From the NCBI GenBank assembly GCA_000310025.1, contig FN649741.1, forward strand, positions 5,747,775-5,811,774: a stretch of 64,000 bases of DNA, written 5' to 3'. This DNA comes from Ectocarpus siliculosus. Taxonomy: Eukaryota > Sar > Phaeophyceae > Ectocarpales > Ectocarpaceae. The notes beneath the pieces are model-generated. The model saw nothing but the letters and a program-made list of their open reading frames with translations. It had not been told where the DNA came from and did no database searches. Within the stretch, counting starts at the first letter, position 1; each line of letters begins with the position of its first letter. Of the stretch, positions 48,401 through 59,187 are shown in pieces. Both the position numbers and the translations under genes were made by a program.

Positions 48401-51400
48401 GTGACTGCTAACACAACAAGAAGCGCGGTGGCTTGGGGAGGGGGTGCGGCGGCGGTGGCTGCCCGAGGTGCCGGTGGGGGCGTTGTCGGCGGCAGCAGCG
48501 GCGGCGCCAGCCGCGGCGGTCGCGGTCACGTTGGCCTTGCAGGCGCCCCGGGGATACAGGACGCGTTCTGGTGTCGCCCGCTGAAATCTCTCGCAGGAGG
48601 CGAGGCCGCGTTGAAGCGGCAGGTGCAAGGAGGCGTGTCCAGCATCCCGCCGGGGGCCAGGAGCAAGGACAAGCTGTCGCTGGACTTGAACTTAGCGCGG
48701 CCGTGGCTCCCCCACGAGGCGGCCATGTACACGAGGGCAATGCTCGAGGAGGGGTCAAAGAACTTCTACGCCGCGCAGGTAGGACGAAGACTGTAGTTAG
48801 TACTGTAGCACTCTACCGGGAACGTGAGGCGGGAACCCTTTTCGTGCATTCCCTGGACTAACAAGAAGGCCTCTTTGCAAACAACAGTCTTGCATTTCCG
48901 GCGAAGCGTCTTTGCACGTGCACGACAACTAGCGCAACACACATAACACGAATCTGGTGCACTAGCCAACGAACGCTTGGCCAAGAACGGCGAGCATCAG
49001 CCTGTTCCGCACTTGACCGTAAAATGTTGGACCCTCCGCAGGAACTCCACTCGCTGTCCTCCTACCTCTTGTATCCACCACCCTTTGCGCTGTCTGTCGT
49101 GTTGAAGCGGATATAATTGTCCATTTCCAAGACCGTATCTACTGACCTTACGTTGGCGTCATCTATCGAAGTCATCACTGGCACCTTACCCACCTACGCT
49201 CCGAAACCTTGCTCTGCTGTCCCCCTGGTGCGAACCCTGTTCGATGTACATTTTCTTTCTTACGCAATGTCGAGCAGAAAGCCCTACCGGGTAGGCAGGT
49301 GTGCGAGCTGGTGGACCGATACTACGGGGGTTGGAAGCAAACAGACGGGTATAGGGCCCTCAAGGAATCCATCCGGTATGTATGTTTCGTGTGTGTTTGA
49401 GAAATCTACTATTTTTGTCTTGAAAAAAAACGGAAATGTATGCCATCTATCGAGAAGTCTCATTAGGCCCATTATAGCATAATCATGCTTGTGAACGATC
49501 GCACCGGTTATTCCTTGGTTTTTGTCTCTGCACCCCGGTGCAGAACCCCGCTGGGTGCGAAAACCCCGATATTGGTGGAAATACAAGTTAATCAATGCGT
49601 CCTAGTTTTTCAAAGGCACCCCCGGTGCGATAGCTCCGATGAGCGATTGGTAGGTGAGATGCGTATGAAATACAGTGGCCTTGATGTACCGGCGCTATGG
49701 TGTCGTATACATATGCAGGCACCGCGGTGCGACGATCGCGATTGTGCGATATTGAAAAACACCACAGCGGCTTGGGTTGCCTGCAGATAGGTGGCCAGTG
49801 ATGGGGTCGAATACGAGTTTGGTCATGGCTTGTGGCAAGGGCGAAAAACGATGTGGTTCCCTTCTGGGCGTGTGCGGTGTAGGTTGTCTTTCCAGGTTCT
49901 TGCTGACAGGCGTCCTTCCCTTTGTCGTTTTTGGCCTCCTCACCGAATACTGCTTTAGTACCACATAAGTTCTTTCTTCAGTAGTTGGGTGGTGGATTGC
50001 GGGACGTTCTGCACCTCCTGTCGAGTTTTGTTTGCCCGTCAACCCCGGGAGGTATTGACGTTCCGCAATCATGCGTGTCAAGGTACTTCGGCTTAGCCCA
50101 TCAGAATTGGCACTAAGATCATGGGGTATACACGCACACCCGCCCCTTGTACGCGTGGGGTTCGTATCTTGGAAACGCCTCGCGTTTTTGTGCACCTCCG
50201 TCCCAAGACATATGAACTTTCGTGACACGTAGTTTGTCGAGTCTTGTCTCCCCAGCGTAGTGCTTGCTGCATTTCGTGTATCTACTCGTGGTTTCATCCC
50301 AGAATAGAACAGCCCAACAGAGATCATTCTCTGCGTTTGCCCGCCCGCTCTGCTCTAGTCTCCCTAACTCTGCCCCACCGTGTGTCATGTTTGCCTCTAT
50401 GTTTGCCGTACCGACCCGTCAACACTTGCCAACCGCGGAATACGCAGCCTGTCAAAGAAACAATCGGTGAGAGCGGCAACAGCAGTTGCCACATCTTGCA
50501 TTAATTGGGGAGTAACGAAACAGGATGTTGAACGTATTGCAGACGAATTGCATGGCGAGTGAAAACACGCACCGGTAGTCTACAGGCGAAGTACATGGTC
50601 TAGCGCAGGCAGTGGTACAGAGGAGGAAACGTGGGCTGTGGCCGGAAACCAGGGAAAAATGGAATTGTTGTTTTTTCTTGGCTCGCCGTGCACCGCTCTT
50701 CGCTCAAAACTAGCAATGCCTTGCGAGAGAGCGGGTGTGCTTCGGGGGCACGCGCCGCCTTGGCCGGTCGCACGTTTTGCAACTTTCGGTGTCCCTCTTT
50801 CTCTGTATTTGATGCTGTCAGGCCTGTGGAGGGTGCCACGCAGGAGGAGACCTCATCTGCTGCGACGGTTGTGAGGCCGTGTATCACCCGGAGTGCGTGG
50901 GGCTATCTGTCGTCCCGGAGGGAGACTGGTTCTGCCCGGCGTGCGTCATTCGCAGGAAAAAGGAGGCCGAAAGGCCGTTAGGACAGGCATCGTCCTCCTC
51001 CTCCTCTTGGGCCGCAGGGGGGAGTTCTGCTCGTCTTGCCGGCGCTGCGTCGGGCCGGGGGCGGGTGGACTCCGCGGTGGCGGCCACCAAGCGTGAGAAT
51101 ACCGCCGGTAGGAGCAAGAGGTATATCTCGATGACCGCCACTGTGACCGCCGCCTCCGTGGCGTACGTTGCGTCATCCAAGAAGGCCCGCACGCTTGCGA
51201 AGGACAAGGGGGCTGAAGGCGGCGGTGGAAGCAGCGGTGGTGGCCGGGGCGGGGTAGGGGGCAGAGATATCAGCGCGGGGACTGAAACCAGCCGTGCAAT
51301 TGTCGGTGGGGTCGGGCCGCCGCCGCCACCGCCCATGCGAATGGAGAGGGTCCCGATCCAGTTGGGAATCGCGCGAGGTGCTGTTGGCGGCGCGGCTAGA

Positions 51401-52600
51401 GTGGCTGAACTAGTCTCCTCGGGCGCGGGCGGTGCTGCTGCGACAGTGTCGGCGTCGGTGTGTCCACTAGGGACCGCGACCTCGGCCGCCTGTGGGAGAA
51501 GTGGCGCGGCTTTCGGGAAGCGCCCAATCGTTGGCGAGACTCCTATCCATACACAACACCCCGGCAAACGCCCTGCCAGATTGGTCAAGACCGCTGCTGC
51601 TGCATCTGCAAGGAGCGCCGAGGAGTCTCCTCCTGTAAAGGTGGCCCCGCTGACGATTGCGCCACGGCCGCCCTCTTCTGCAGGCGGAACGACCGCTGGC
51701 GCTGCCGGTGCCCAGCTAGGGCGAACAGCAGCGATCAAAGCGACCAATGGTGCTCCCGCGGGGAAAACGTCGGCCGCAGCAGGCGATTGGGGCTGCCTCG
51801 GCTGCAAGCACCGCAACCGAGCTGAGGACACACGGTGTCGTCGGTGCGAGGGGCTCAGGTTGGTCGGAGCGGAGATTAACTTGAAAGGGGTTCCGCGCCA
51901 GGCTGAGGCTCCTCCGGCTGCGGCTCCCCTCGTGGGCAAGGCTCCCGCGGCTGATTCTGTCCCCATCGCCGCCGCTGAGCCCACCGGTGGTGTGAAGCCG
52001 CCGCCTCCCGCGCCGAGCGCCGAGTCCGCTGCTTCGAGTAACGCCTCTGCCGTCGCCGACACCCAGGCAAATGCTGAACCGCGCGATGCCGCCGTGGCTC
52101 TAGCTGCTTCCGACTGTTCCACCCGCGCTTCTCTAGCCTACACAGCCGCACCCGCTCCTCTTGCTTCGAGTGACCCGTGGGCGCCGGCGGCGGCGCCGGC
52201 GGTGCGACCGGCCCAATGGGGCTGCCGCGTGTGCTCCACGTTAAATAAGCACACCGAGGCCGTTTGCGTGAGCTGTGGCACGCGCAAGGAAGACAAGGTC
52301 AAGCCTGTAGACGAAGGGAAGGCGGCCGAGTGGTGGAACGGTCGAAAGTGCTCCCGCAACGACAACCAACAACACGACGGCACCACACGCAGGGTCTGCT
52401 CGGCTGTTGGGGGCGATGACGAGCTGCAGGTAGAGGTGGGATTGGAGGTGGGGGAAGAAGTGGAGGGAGAGGAAGAGGACGAGGAGGAGGAGGAGGAGGA
52501 GATATCTGTGGGATTGGACGAAGAAATCTCGGTCGGGGAGGATCGGCAGGGTCTAGCGCCCCCTCTCTCCGGGATGACCTCAACGTTTGTGCAGCTCTAA
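42441..52600 (+). CDS. ELM2-SANT-PHD-RanBP2 zinc-finger chromatin protein with two GW/PPV modules
   Basis: ELM2-SANT proteins (MTA, MIER, RERE, CoREST types) recruit histone deacetylases; PHD fingers read histone tails. Exons 42441-43094, 44142-45173, 46025-46171, 46504-46656, 46993-47058, 47483-47662, 48122-48778, 49278-49375, 50448-50466 and 50822-52600 all join in phase: 1594 residues. In order: a module with FWKLVWPPLKNGGWRYE and VTVFFPPPV (about 11-160); Ser/Ala-rich linker; a second module with VVWPGLAQEFGWKRV and DVYYLPPGVV, ending DYFDSNRQVLIHM (563-615); ELM2 (VSLVGTAHQ, EQVWDPSVV, EIVHRFEGDYGEARKLL; about 675-770); SANT (WLPHEAAMYTRAMLEEGSKNFY, VCELVDRYYGGWK; about 930-995); PHD (CGGC...ICCDGC...YHPEC...WFCPAC; 1003-1047); two RanBP2 zinc fingers (W-x-C-x2-C-x3-N-x6-C-x2-C, about 1325 and 1468); acidic tail. 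The start ATG has a good context. Exon 9 of this list is a 19-base microexon, chosen because it restores phase. Confidence 0.88.
49528..49735. repeat. spaced palindromes GCACCSSGGTGC
   Basis: TCTGCACCCCGGTGCAGA (about 49527), GCACCCCCGGTGC (about 49616) and GCACCGCGGTGC (about 49719) are three near-identical perfect palindromes about 90-105 bases apart, each followed by short related sequence. They lie in the intron between the SANT and PHD exons. Confidence 0.6.
50448..50466 (+). other. candidate 19-base microexon
   Basis: Bordered by ACGCAG on the left and GTGAGA on the right. It completes one codon and adds LSKKQS. Without it the exon ending at 49375 (phase 2) cannot join the PHD exon starting at 50822 (phase 0). 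A longer exon using another acceptor cannot be excluded. Confidence 0.5.
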
Positions 52601-55213
52601 AGTACACAGAGCTGTTTTGGTATGACAGCAGCAGCCTCGCAGCAGCAGCCACGCCCGTCGCTGCTTGCAAAATTTACACTTACTTGTTGGAGACCGCTGA
52701 CTGACTATCGAGGGAGCAGAGGCGACGACACCGGCGGCAGCATGTACACGCCCGAGGTGAATGAACAAATAGCATTTGTTGTTGTATCGGAACGGAGAGA
52801 ACGCGGAACGTGTGCGAAGTAGCAGCGATCCTGCAGGTTCCCGCTTGCTCCGACTGTTTTTAAAGGAACGTGTGTCGCTAGGCCACAAGCATGTGCGTTG
52901 TGCCGAACGGAACATTACGTGGGTCGGTTTTCGGGGTGTTGGTCGCCTGTGACGTTCCTGCGTAACGTAAAAGTAGTAGTTAGCGCCGCCCCCGCTTGGT
53001 TGCGATTTTACTGGTCGCCGGTTTCGACCGCCGTCGAGTGTTTGTAGATGAGAGCGGCATGTTGTGCGTGGCCGTCATGAGTGTGTTTGAAAAGGGTGGT
53101 GTTTTTTTCATGTACTCCGGGGGATGGATATGTTTTGGCGAATTGACCACGACGGGTCTCGAGCTTTCGGCACAAAAGATGGGAGACTTGATAATGAATG
53201 TGTTTGTGGGGGAAACTCGGGTGCGCCCGTGTCTAGGTACTAAATTTCGTAATAAGCGGAGTAGAGGTCTCATGGATGCCGTGCTGGGCGCAGTCGCGTC
53301 TCTTTGTCTTGGTTGTTCGTGTCTAAGTGGGTCTGATGTAAACCAGAAAAGCGCATGTAATGTGTCGTGCATCCGTTCGTGATCCGGTAGGCTGGTGCTG
53401 CGACTGTGTATTCTAGAACGTTGTGCAAATAATGAGCAGAGTGAGTTTGTTGAGCGTGTGTTTGCGCTCTGCCTGCTGCCTGATAGGTGTTGTGTGTGTT
53501 GTGTGTTGTGAACGAAACGATAAGCCGCTTTGTTCACCTTCACCTACGATGTTTGTGTTGAATTAATACCACATGCATCGCCGTGCCGACGACTGAGTGT
53601 TGGTGAGCGATCTCGTGCAGGGTTTTTGACCAAAAAGTAGGTCGACACGATGAGTTTGGTTGGCGTCGCTGTTTGTGTCCGTAGAGTTGCGTACGAAAGA
53701 AGAGGCGACTTTTTGCCCGATGTCAGTATCAAGTGAGCCGAGAGCTATACTTGCACGTGGTCGACTAAAGAGTCTCAAGGTTGGCCATGTGAGCAAAATA
53801 CGAGCAATACAGCGTATTCTTCTCGAATCAACCGCTCTCACACCGGAGCAATTTGCTGGAGGTCGTATCTGGGGTAAAAGCGCGAATGATTATGTCGCCA
53901 CGAAATTTCGAACCTTTTTGCCTAAGAGTGCGGACTTCCCCACTCGTGGCTGCTGGACTTGGAATGACTCAATCTTGTCGTTGAGTGTCAAGTCTCAGCA
54001 GCCGGAGAGAATGCCTTCTGTTCCAGTGTACGCGGTTGTCTTTTAGATTTGGCAACCTTCGGAGCATAGGTTACAGCCCCGGTCGGGAAAGTTGGGCGAT
54101 TCATTGTATTGTGTTGGTCTCGACACTGTCTGAATGGCTGCATAGTTCGGCCGCCAACCGTTGCGAGTGCACAACTTGTTGCGAGACTTCAAACTGCGAA
54201 CACATGATTCACTACTCATAGTAGAGCGGAACCAGTGACACACGTGCTCGACGCTTCAATATATTCAAGTGTTGATACCGCTCGGTACTTGGCACAAGGG
54301 TCAAAACAGGGCAATAACGTTGTTCGCAACGGGCGACGCAATCGTTCGGTCAGTGATGAAAACAAAACGATTGCCGAACAAGGGCAGGCAAATAGTGAGA
54401 ACACATCTGACGGGACGCTTCGCAGTCAACCTTTGGGTACGGGCCGGCTGCCTCGTCCTAAACTTCAAAAACTCTTGCTGTCTTCCGAAAACGATCGCCC
54501 TTGTTCTTGACTCTTATCGATCGTACCGTAGGAACTAGACGTTGCACGCGTGCAAGCGTAAGGCGGAACCGAACAACAACCATTAATAATCCCAAGAGAC
54601 AGAACCGAGAAGGAAAATTTTGAGGGCCCAAAGTACTGAAATGTGCAACAATCGACACTCCAGGATTTTCATCCCCGTTTCTGCTGGCGAACCTTGCAGT
54701 AAGAGCACGTGCCGGGTCTCCGACGTACCACATTAACCAATGTGGCTTGGCCACGTGCACAAACTGGCAGGCTCAAAAAGGATGGGAGCGTTCCGAGCCT
54801 TTCACCCGTCCCCCGTACAAAAACGCGGGCAGTGATAGGTGGGGAACGCTTGCCATCCGCCAAACCAACAAGCAAACAAACAATACCATCTCCTTGAAGA
54901 AAAACGAATCGTGTACGTATGAACGTGGCGATACAGAGAGCATGCATGGCCGTAGCCGCGGTTACGTGTCCCTCGTATTGGCCTGCACTACGTGAGAATG
55001 CGCATGATCTGTGCATCAACCGGCAACAACCTTACCCGGTATCACCCGAACACCCCGCGACCGTCAGACGCCCAAACTCTAATTACTGCTTCGCTTATTT
55101 CAAGCTTTGCGACAACGCGCCGAATCGAGAAGCCCACATAGAAACATAACCGCCCCCCTCAACCTTCACCAACGGAGTCTTGGAATGCTGACAAAATTAA
55201 CGAAAGCAAAAGC
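52601..55213. other. intergenic region between convergent genes
   Basis: This follows the chromatin gene and precedes the end of the SAM synthetase gene on the other strand, so both 3' untranslated regions lie here. An open frame at 53660-54046 (plus) has no splice borders or recognisable motif. I see no repeat or RNA gene. Confidence 0.45.
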
Positions 55214-58200
55214 TTAGAGGGTAAGGTCCTTGGGAGTTTCCCAGGTGAACTCCGGGTCGCTGCGCCCGAAGTGGCCGTAGGCAGCCGTCTTGCGGAAGAT
55301 GGGCTTTCGCAACTGCAGGTCGCGCAGCAGGCAGCCGGGCCGCAGGTCGAAGTTGTTGTTGATGATCTCCACGAGCTCCTCGTCGGTCTTGCCGGAGCGG
55401 GTCTTGGCGGTGCCGTACGAGTCCACGTGGATGGAAAGAGGGTAGGGGACGCCGATCGCGTAGGACAGCTGCACCAACACGCGGTGGCAGAGGCCGGCGT
55501 GTACGAGGGACTTGGCCACCCACCGAGCAGCGTAGGCCGCCGACCGGTCCACCTGTCGACAGCAAAGCAAAACAACCAGTTGTTTTTGGTCATCAGACAT
55601 TGACTCGCCTTTGGGGGGTGGGTGGGAGAACTCCCCAAGTCGCAGAGATGCAGCAACATGTAGCATAGCGAAACGTAGACGCATCATCAATCTACGACGG
55701 GTACGCTGTTTTCGGCACAAGCAGCACGACGCCCACCACCCTAGCCAACGCAAATGCTTCCGAGCGCCAGGATAGGCGAGATAGATGAGAGCTTCACTGA
55801 CAGGCACCGTCATTTCATCCTCGAACCAAACGGTCTGGGTTTTGTATCGTCTTGCCTACGCTTCAACAAGGCAAGACTACCTGTGACAAGGGACCGCCAT
55901 AAGTCTCGTGTCTCGAAAGGGACTCTAAGCGATAAGTGATCAGACGACGACACAATGATAAAGGTAAAACAAAACGAGAATCCACTGAACTCCCGCCGCC
56001 GCATCCTCTACTCCACCCCCACACCCCGGGCGAGACATGCCGCCGACTGTTTTTCCTTCCTTTCCTCACCTTGGTCGGGTCCTTCCCGGAGAACGCCCCA
56101 CCGCCGTGCGCGCCCCACCCGCCGTAGGTGTCGATGATGATCTTGCGGCCGGTGAGCCCGGCGTCCCCGTGCGGTCCACCGATGACGAAGCGGCCGGAGG
56201 GGTTGAGGTGGTAGATGGTGTCGTCGTCGAGGTACTTGGCCGGCACGACATGCTTGATCACGTGCTCCTGGAGGTCCGCGCGGATCTTCTCGTTGGAGAC
56301 ATCGTCGTCGTGCTGCGTGGAGATGACCACGGTGTGCACTCGCTGGGGCACCATGCGGCCGTTCTCCTCCTTGTACGCCACGGTCACCTGTGCAATAGCG
56401 GTGGGTTTGAAATTTTTCGCAAACGGGGGAGCAGATCCTCGTCAGAGAGATGGGGATGGTTTGTTCGAGAGGAGCACCAGAGGGGAGCACGTTCGTGCAC
56501 TTGGGCTGTTGTGTGCGGCAGTTGATGCTTCCAGTCTCGGTGACAGCATCAAGACATATGCATACCACATGAAATACTGTCGTTTTCGGATGGCCGAACA
56601 GACCGCACACATGCTGGCAGCCGGTATACTATGCACATATTGAGGGGTCGAGTACTACGAGCGACAAGTTTCCTCGACACAGCACTAGCGCTTCTCTTTC
56701 TAGTGTCCGAATTCTACCCTCTCATTGTCGCACCGCACACTACCGCCCTAAATGACATATTAAGACATGTGTGCACTCGTGCAACAAATTAGGACAGGGT
56801 TTTAAGCTCCTGGCCAGCTGGGGTTATGCCTCTAGCAACGGGGGGGGGGGCATGGTGTTTTACCCCAATGACACTGCAGGTCTTTCCCAAATAGTAGCCA
56901 GTGTTGCCATATTGTCCTCTTGGGATTCACTACTGCTGTTGAGCGAATCTAACTAAAAACTGCTGTAGGCGCTCTTGACCTCCTGGGCAAGGGCAAGGGG
57001 ACAAAGGGGGTTCGTGCAACTAATTCAAATTTCGTGAGAACCCTTCCGTCAACGTCTGAACATACGTATTTCCATTTTCAGTCCCACACACAATGCAGTC
57101 TTGCTCTATGCTGTCCCTTCTGAATCAATCGATGAATGCTCACATGTCTTTTGCGGATGTGGGTGCACGCACATATCTTGTGTGTGGCTATGCAACATAC
57201 GTGGACGCGTATCTATGCGTACCTCTTGGATCATTATACTGTACATGGATAATGGGGCGGGTGTGGTCCAAATCCCCAAATGTTTCGTGCTCTTGTTGTG
57301 GTCGGTTTGCAAATGGCCGCATTTCTAAGAGCGCCACGCACGTTTCTGACAACAACCCACTAAGCTTCAACAACCCACTAAGCTTCCATCCAAGCTCGTG
57401 TTCCGAGGGAGTGCTTGCGGTCGTCGTGGGCAGGTTGAAGTTGGGCATACGTTGCATACGCGCGACTCGTTTGGCGCTAAAATGGTGGCGGGGTATCCAC
57501 TGTTGATTCACAACGAAACGATTTCGTTTGTTCCGTATTTGCCCACCGACTACGGGTCAGGCCGTAGCCATGGACTTTCCGCGTGTCGCGGCACTAGGCG
57601 GAATGGGCACGTGGTACCATGGGCGTGGCCACACATGTCCATTCATCGCCTTGTGCGAGGTGACGCGATCTTTTCGGTTCGGTACACACTACTTACACAC
57701 CCGCCCCGATAGGTTCAAGCTCGTTCGGCCGCCTTTCGCTACGATCACTACTAACGTGTGCAATATATATAATACACGCGACCCTCCAGATCTAGTTGGC
57801 ACGTTTCGCGACACAGATCTTGTGCATCCTGACGTGCAGCAATTACGACAAACGGTCGGTGGGTACAACGCCCGCACGCGCCCAAACAAGTCCCTCTGTT
57901 CGACCATGGGCGTGCGCACATCGTTGGTTGACGTGTATTTTCCGTGGTGCCATAAATCTCCCTCCCCCACCACTTGCCTGGGTCTTGCCATCGGGTCGGC
58001 ACCACTCGCAGATCCCCTTCTTGCGGACCTCCGTAAGCCGTGCGCCGATCTGCGTGGAGAGCTCGTGCGACAGGGGCATGAGGCTATCCGTCTCGTCCGT
58101 GGCGTAGCCGAACATGATGCCCTGGTCCCCGGCCCCGATGTCCTCGATGCGCGTCGCGTCCACGGACTGCGCGATGTCGGGCGACTGCTCCTCGACCGCC

Positions 58201-58938
58201 ACCACCACGTTGCACGTCTTGTAGTCGAGCCCCTTGGCCGTGTCGTCGTACCCGATGTCCTTCAGGGCGTCGCGGATGACCTGCTCGTAGTTGACGTTGG
58301 AGTTGGTGGTGATCTCGCCGAAGATCATGACCATGCCGGTCTTCGTGCAGGTCTCGCAGGCCACGCGAGACCTCTCGTCGTCCTTGAGGCACGCATCGAG
58401 CACGGCATCGCTGACCTGGTCGCAGATCTTGTCTGGGTGTCCTTCGTTCACAGACTGCGAGTTGTGGCGAAAGTCAGGGGCAGGACACGTTGGGGGAGAG
58501 GCGTAGTGAGAGGGGCCAAGGGTTTCTTGCCGACATGCACGCGATGATGCGGCGCTGTCTTGTTTTGCCCGTGTCTGGATTTTTCAGTACTCGAAAGAGA
58601 CAACGAAAAAACAACGAGCGATAAAAGAGAAGGCAAAGTGCAACAAAACCTACCCGCACAGCAAACACGGCTTTTCCGGGCCCTCGACGCCCATGCCAAG
58701 AAAGCTAACGTGCATGACCAGTCTTCCTATGTGTAGGATCAAGTACTGACCTCAGGTTCGGCCCCAACGCACCAGATTCAGAAGTGACGTTCACCTCCTC
58801 CCCACGTTGCCCCAAAAAAGGCACACATGTACCCCTACAACGAACAGAACGCGTTCCGATCATCACCCTCAAACCTACCTCACTGGTAAAGAGGAAAGTT
58901 CCCGGTGCAGGTGCGCCTGGTGCCTTGATGTTCGCCAT
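55214..58938 (-). CDS. metK: S-adenosylmethionine synthetase (methionine adenosyltransferase)
   Basis: Makes S-adenosylmethionine, phosphate and diphosphate from methionine, ATP and water; cytosolic, working as a dimer or tetramer. Four exons (58938-58879, 58454-57978, 56387-56070, 55552-55214) join in phase to 397 residues, the usual family length. The start is the only upstream ATG in frame and gives FLFTSE before the first signature. Visible signatures are [17 protein letters not shown] (ATP-binding; the His and Asp lie in GHPDK), [39 protein letters not shown] and the phosphate loop [14 protein letters not shown]. The C-terminal domain is complete, with [15 protein letters not shown] and FTWETPK near the end. 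No signal peptide is seen. Intron 2 begins with GC (CCCAG before GCAAGT) yet the joined sequence is exactly the conserved motif, so that GC donor must be used. The gene is divergent from the WHEP/GST gene. Confidence 0.98.
57350..57386. repeat. 19-base tandem duplication
   Basis: CAACAACCCACTAAGCTTC is present twice in direct tandem in intron 2 of the SAM synthetase gene. Confidence 0.85.
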
Positions 58939-59187
58939 TGTGCAGCTGTTACTCTTCTTGCGATGGACTGGCGGGCGGGCGGGCGTGGAGGTTTTAGGGG
59001 CGTGTGAATGTGACCGACGTGGTGTGTGGCCCTCCCTTGGGGGGGCCGGAAGAGCGTCGAAGCAAATGGTATGTCAAAAATCCTAGCTGCGTGATTCTGT
59101 AAGATTCTCCCGCACCATGCTCTACAACCACAAGAACAGCACCACTGGGGGAGGACTGGCTCCGTTGCAACCAAGCGAACAGCCGCC
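58939..59187. promoter_or_regulatory. divergent promoter between SAM synthetase and WHEP/GST genes
   Basis: The start codons on opposite strands are 249 bases apart, so both 5' untranslated regions and promoters must fit here. A CACGTCGGTCAC-type element occurs near 59015. There is no clear TATA box. Confidence 0.45.

Noticed and set aside
50884-52122. A 412-residue open frame on the minus strand
   Set aside because: It lies exactly opposite the PHD/RanBP2 exon, is Pro/Ala/Ser-rich as expected of the complement of a GC-rich frame, and lacks splice or family support.
53660-54046. A 128-residue plus-strand open frame
   Set aside because: Could be chance in a long intergenic region; no recognisable domain, no splice borders and no similar neighbour.
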